This document shows, piece after piece, positions 62,101 to 64,000 of a stretch of 64,000 nucleotides of DNA. Numbering within the stretch: the first letter of the stretch is position 1; every line of letters starts with the position of its first letter. The notes below the pieces were generated by a model, which was not told the DNA's origin, searched no databases, and saw nothing but the letters and a program-made list of their open reading frames with translations. The DNA comes from Anaeramoeba flamelloides (Eukaryota; Metamonada; Anaeramoebidae). The stretch is from assembly GCA_027625915.1 (NCBI GenBank), contig JANTQA010000023.1, positions 5,890,001 through 5,954,000 of the forward strand, read 5' to 3'. A program made the translations under genes and the position numbers.

Positions 62101-63914
62101 AAGAAAAAGAAATAAAAAAAACGGTTAAAAAAAATTGGGACATTTATTTTGAAAGAAGCATTACATAAAAAATAGAAAATTTATAAAATTAGTAAAACCC
62201 ATTTATCAATTCTCCTTCCATTTGAAAAACTAAATCTAATCTCTTTTTCATATTTGAAACCAATTTTTTCGTTAATTCATCTGTTACTTCTTTCCAATTT
62301 TTCATTTTCATTTTCCATTTTAACAAAACACTGTTGAAAAAATAAAAAAGAGAAAAAATGATTTATTTGCAAACTTTTCATTGTGTGGGGAAAAACTTCC
62401 AAACAATACAAAAGCAATTCAAAATTCAAATGTAACATGGACCATTTATTATGAAATTTAGTTGATATATATTTTTTTTTAGAAGGTCAGAATTAAAACT
62501 GTTTTGAAAGTTTTCTGTTTTCATAAAGTGTGGACTTTTTTTAAAAAAAGTACTTTTCTTCCCACCTCAACCTCTACCACCACTATATTTAAAGATTGAT
62601 TACTCACTTTTTTAAAACAAAAAATTTTCATAAAGTTTTAATTGGGAAAATATCTACTACTTTTTGAAAATAGAAAACTTTCAAAAAAGTTTTAATTCTG
62701 ACCTTCTAAAAAAAAAAAAAATACTCACTTTTTTCAAATCGAAAACTTTCAAAAAGTTTTAAAAAAGTGAGTACTTTTTTAAAATGGCTATAATCAATGG
62801 AAATTTTTTTATACTTCATTTTCATTCTTCTTTTTTTTATTTCTCCTCTAAAATTTCAAGGAAATAGATTGTAATTTGTGATCTCGATTTATTTATTTGG
62901 TTCTTTTTTGTTGTGTGTTTGTGGAAGAAAGGTGTTTGGTAAACTAAGAATCCTAAATGAAAGGATTTGTTTTAAAAAATGAAAATTTTAACCTATTTTA
63001 TAAATTTGAATAAAATTAATTTCCAAAATGAAAAAATTCTGAAGGAAAAAAAAAAAAATACAAAAACATGCACAAATATTCTCGTTTCAACATTTTCCAC
63101 GAATTATGAAGTAATATTTGAAAATACATCAAGACACAAACTCAAAAAACAAAAGAAAAGATCAGAGAATAAAACTTACTTCGTCCCCCCATTCAAATAA
63201 ATTTTTTTCAGGATGGAATTGGACACCATAAATTGGGTATTGATAACCTTCAAAGGAAGATACAAATTTGTTTCCCTTTCTACCCTTATTCCAAGAGATC
63301 ATACGCATAAAGCTATCCAATTTAGGTGAGTTAATGAAGGTTTCTGTTAAGACACCGTACATGTGGTTGTTAAAGGTCACATTTTCAGTTGTTAAAATTT
63401 GTTCAAGTTCAGATGTTAAGCCGCTCATTAGTCTTGAATCACCCCAGCCTTGGGTTTTGGACAATGGCAATGGTAAGTTTTCTGCATCAACTTTGGATAA
63501 GAGATCGGAGTTCTCTGATGCGAGAATGGACAAAATTTCAAAGCCCAAACACGTTCCCCACAAAGGGAAATATGTTCCTTCTTTATTCTTTTTAATCACC
63601 TCATTATAAATGGTTTCGATTGTTGCCTTAAAAGGATCTTCGTTCAGATCAACACCACCACCAGGGAACAAGACTCCATTGACATGGCTTAAGATATCAA
63701 GGATTTCAGTTTCGGTGCTATCGTATTTGATTGGGTATGCCCTTCCACCTGAAGACTCGATCCATTTGACATACGAGGCTGCAATGTACTGGCCCTTAAG
63801 TGGATCTAAAGCATGGCTGTTTGGTTCTGTTAAAATCCCAATAATGGGTCGGTTGTTTACACAAAATATTAGTGGTAAAAGAACTAAAAGAACTAAGTAA
63901 AATAGTTTTTGCAT
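59160..63914 (-). CDS. GGH: Gamma-glutamyl hydrolase, two exons across a 3.8-kb intron
   Basis: Exon 1 63914-63180 and exon 2 59345-59160, both phase 0, give 306 aa (human GGH is 318). Residues 1-18 are a signal peptide (FYLVLLVLLPLIFC), so the enzyme enters the secretory/lysosomal route. Exon 1 shows PIIGILTEP, LFPGGGVDL, the nucleophile Cys122 in LWGTCLGFE, HMYGV and GVQFHPEKNLFEW with His234 and Glu236, the class-I glutamine amidotransferase fold. It ends at a perfect donor (GAA|GTAAGT). Exon 2 restores the missing C-terminus: DIPHDYNAILITQYFGNFLV, then NEARKN, then EGFEQSYIWQYD and TAA. Possible N-glycosylation sites are Asn178, Asn277 and Asn281. Family function: removes gamma-linked glutamates from folylpolyglutamates. 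All catalytic residues are present. Confidence 0.95.
59466..59525. repeat. 15-bp tandem repeat, 4 units
   Basis: Four exact-length units alternating gaaagaaaacagatt and gaaagaaaacatatt (the last with one further change). The A/B/A/B order suggests duplication of a 30-bp dimer. Confidence 0.95.
60169..60749. mobile_element. 0.58-kb TIR element, family ATATGTCC, copy 2
   Basis: The ends are ATATGTCC and GGGACATAT. The whole length is the reverse complement of 2133-2712 with scattered differences and only small size changes. Lies in the GGH intron. Confidence 0.65.
61393..61818. mobile_element. GTTTCAC-type TIR element, copy 2
   Basis: The interior is closely related to 21190-21530 in the same orientation (gaagaaaccaattaactt, tctactttcttatcgaaatt and gttttggagatctcaaaaat). 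Its ends are more degraded than those of copy 1 (ttaattgggaac on the left, gttcccaattaaaaacca on the right). Confidence 0.6.
62189..62330 (-). other. Exon-like open segment inside the GGH intron
   Basis: Follows a T-rich tract and CAG (62333-62331). It then reads KNWKEVTDELTKKLVSNMKK and continues to QMEGELINGFY and TAA. The frame requires entry in phase 2, which does not fit the GGH donor, and homology shows GGH continues at 59345 instead. It could be a last exon of an unrecognised nested gene, an alternative 3' end or chance. Confidence 0.2.
62471..62720. repeat. 250-bp hairpin repeat
   Basis: Left arm AGAAGGTCAGAATTAAAACT...GAAAGTTTTCT (62481-62515) is inverted at about 62671-62708 (AGAAAACTTTC...AGTTTTAATTCTGACCTTCT). 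Shorter related arms (actcactttttt/aaaaaagtgagt) continue to 62780. Confidence 0.75.
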
Positions 63915-64000
63915 TTTTAATGGGAAAACAAGAAAAAATGAATATTTTTTTTTTTTCCATTAACGACGTAGTTTATTGTAAAGTTATTTCTTCTTGTTTT

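Larger units (their letters stand above)
59346..63179 (-). other. 3.8-kb intron of the GGH gene
   Basis: Donor GTAAGT at 63179-63174 and acceptor TTGAAAAG ending at 59346, phase 0. It contains a 15-bp tandem repeat (59466-59525), TIR elements (60169-60749 and 61393-61818), a hairpin (62471-62720) and an exon-like segment with a good acceptor (62189-62330, minus) that does not fit the GGH frame. Confidence 0.9.

Noticed and set aside
62800-63177. Search for the GGH C-terminal exon close to the donor
   Set aside because: Several AG-preceded short frames exist (for example, near 63030), but none shows the expected IPH...QYF..F..NEARKN pattern. The true exon was found at 59345.
63268-63900. Several plus-strand frames
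   Set aside because: They are antisense shadows of the GGH catalytic exon.
1-64000. Retroelements, LTR elements, Polinton-like or virus-derived genes
   Set aside because: No reverse transcriptase, integrase, capsid or polymerase motifs were seen in any frame; all mobile DNA identified is short and non-coding.
1-64000. CRISPR arrays, operons, ribosome binding sites
   Set aside because: The gene structure is eukaryotic with spliceosomal introns, and no regularly spaced repeat array is present.

Overview
The window is nuclear DNA of an AT-rich unicellular eukaryote. Genes are few and far apart, protein-coding exons stand out by higher GC and codon structure, introns are GT-AG, and the proteins are clearly eukaryotic: severin, Utp3/Sas10, an Rxt3-like protein, gamma-glutamyl hydrolase and an ankyrin-TKL kinase. 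Severin and ankyrin-TKL kinases are typical of amoeboid protists. Asn/Gln/Lys-rich low-complexity tracts, a free-living amoeba lifestyle and a taxon such as Anaeramoeba or Amoebozoa are plausible, but the species cannot be fixed from sequence alone.

Layout: a longin-type adaptor-subunit gene at the left edge (10-614, minus, probably continuing outside); a four-exon severin-like actin-severing gene (4363-5792, minus); a 7-kb gene-poor stretch; an intronless 691-aa orphan with a Gln/Asn/Lys-rich N-terminus (12787-14862, minus); a three-exon UTP3/SAS10 rRNA-processing gene (19295-22911, minus) that is readable only across two homopolymer frame breaks; 9 kb of repeats; an RXT3-like histone-deacetylase-complex gene whose two exons (31757-33492 and 40603-40942, plus) lie 7.1 kb apart; an ankyrin-repeat TKL kinase (45030-49805, plus) with a 3.0-kb intron; an intronless ICMT/PEMT-type membrane methyltransferase (53264-53887, plus); and gamma-glutamyl hydrolase (59160-63914, minus) with a 3.8-kb intron. 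There is no operon-like or functional clustering; the genes are unrelated housekeeping or signalling genes.

The most useful results are the three long introns, which I found by matching family motifs and splice phase. Without them the kinase, the Rxt3 homologue and the hydrolase would each be annotated as truncated. The introns and intergenic DNA are packed with short non-autonomous terminal-inverted-repeat elements and foldbacks: a TA-flanked Tc1/mariner-like family (3 copies), a TA-flanked CTGGTATTTG family (2 copies), a family ending in CAGTCAAAGG (5 copies), a 0.58-kb family ending in ATATGTCC (2 copies), a GTTTCAC family (2 copies) and several unique hairpins. No transposase, reverse transcriptase, rRNA, recognisable tRNA or CRISPR array was seen. 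I found no wholly new multi-gene system; the novelty is in gene architecture and repeat content.
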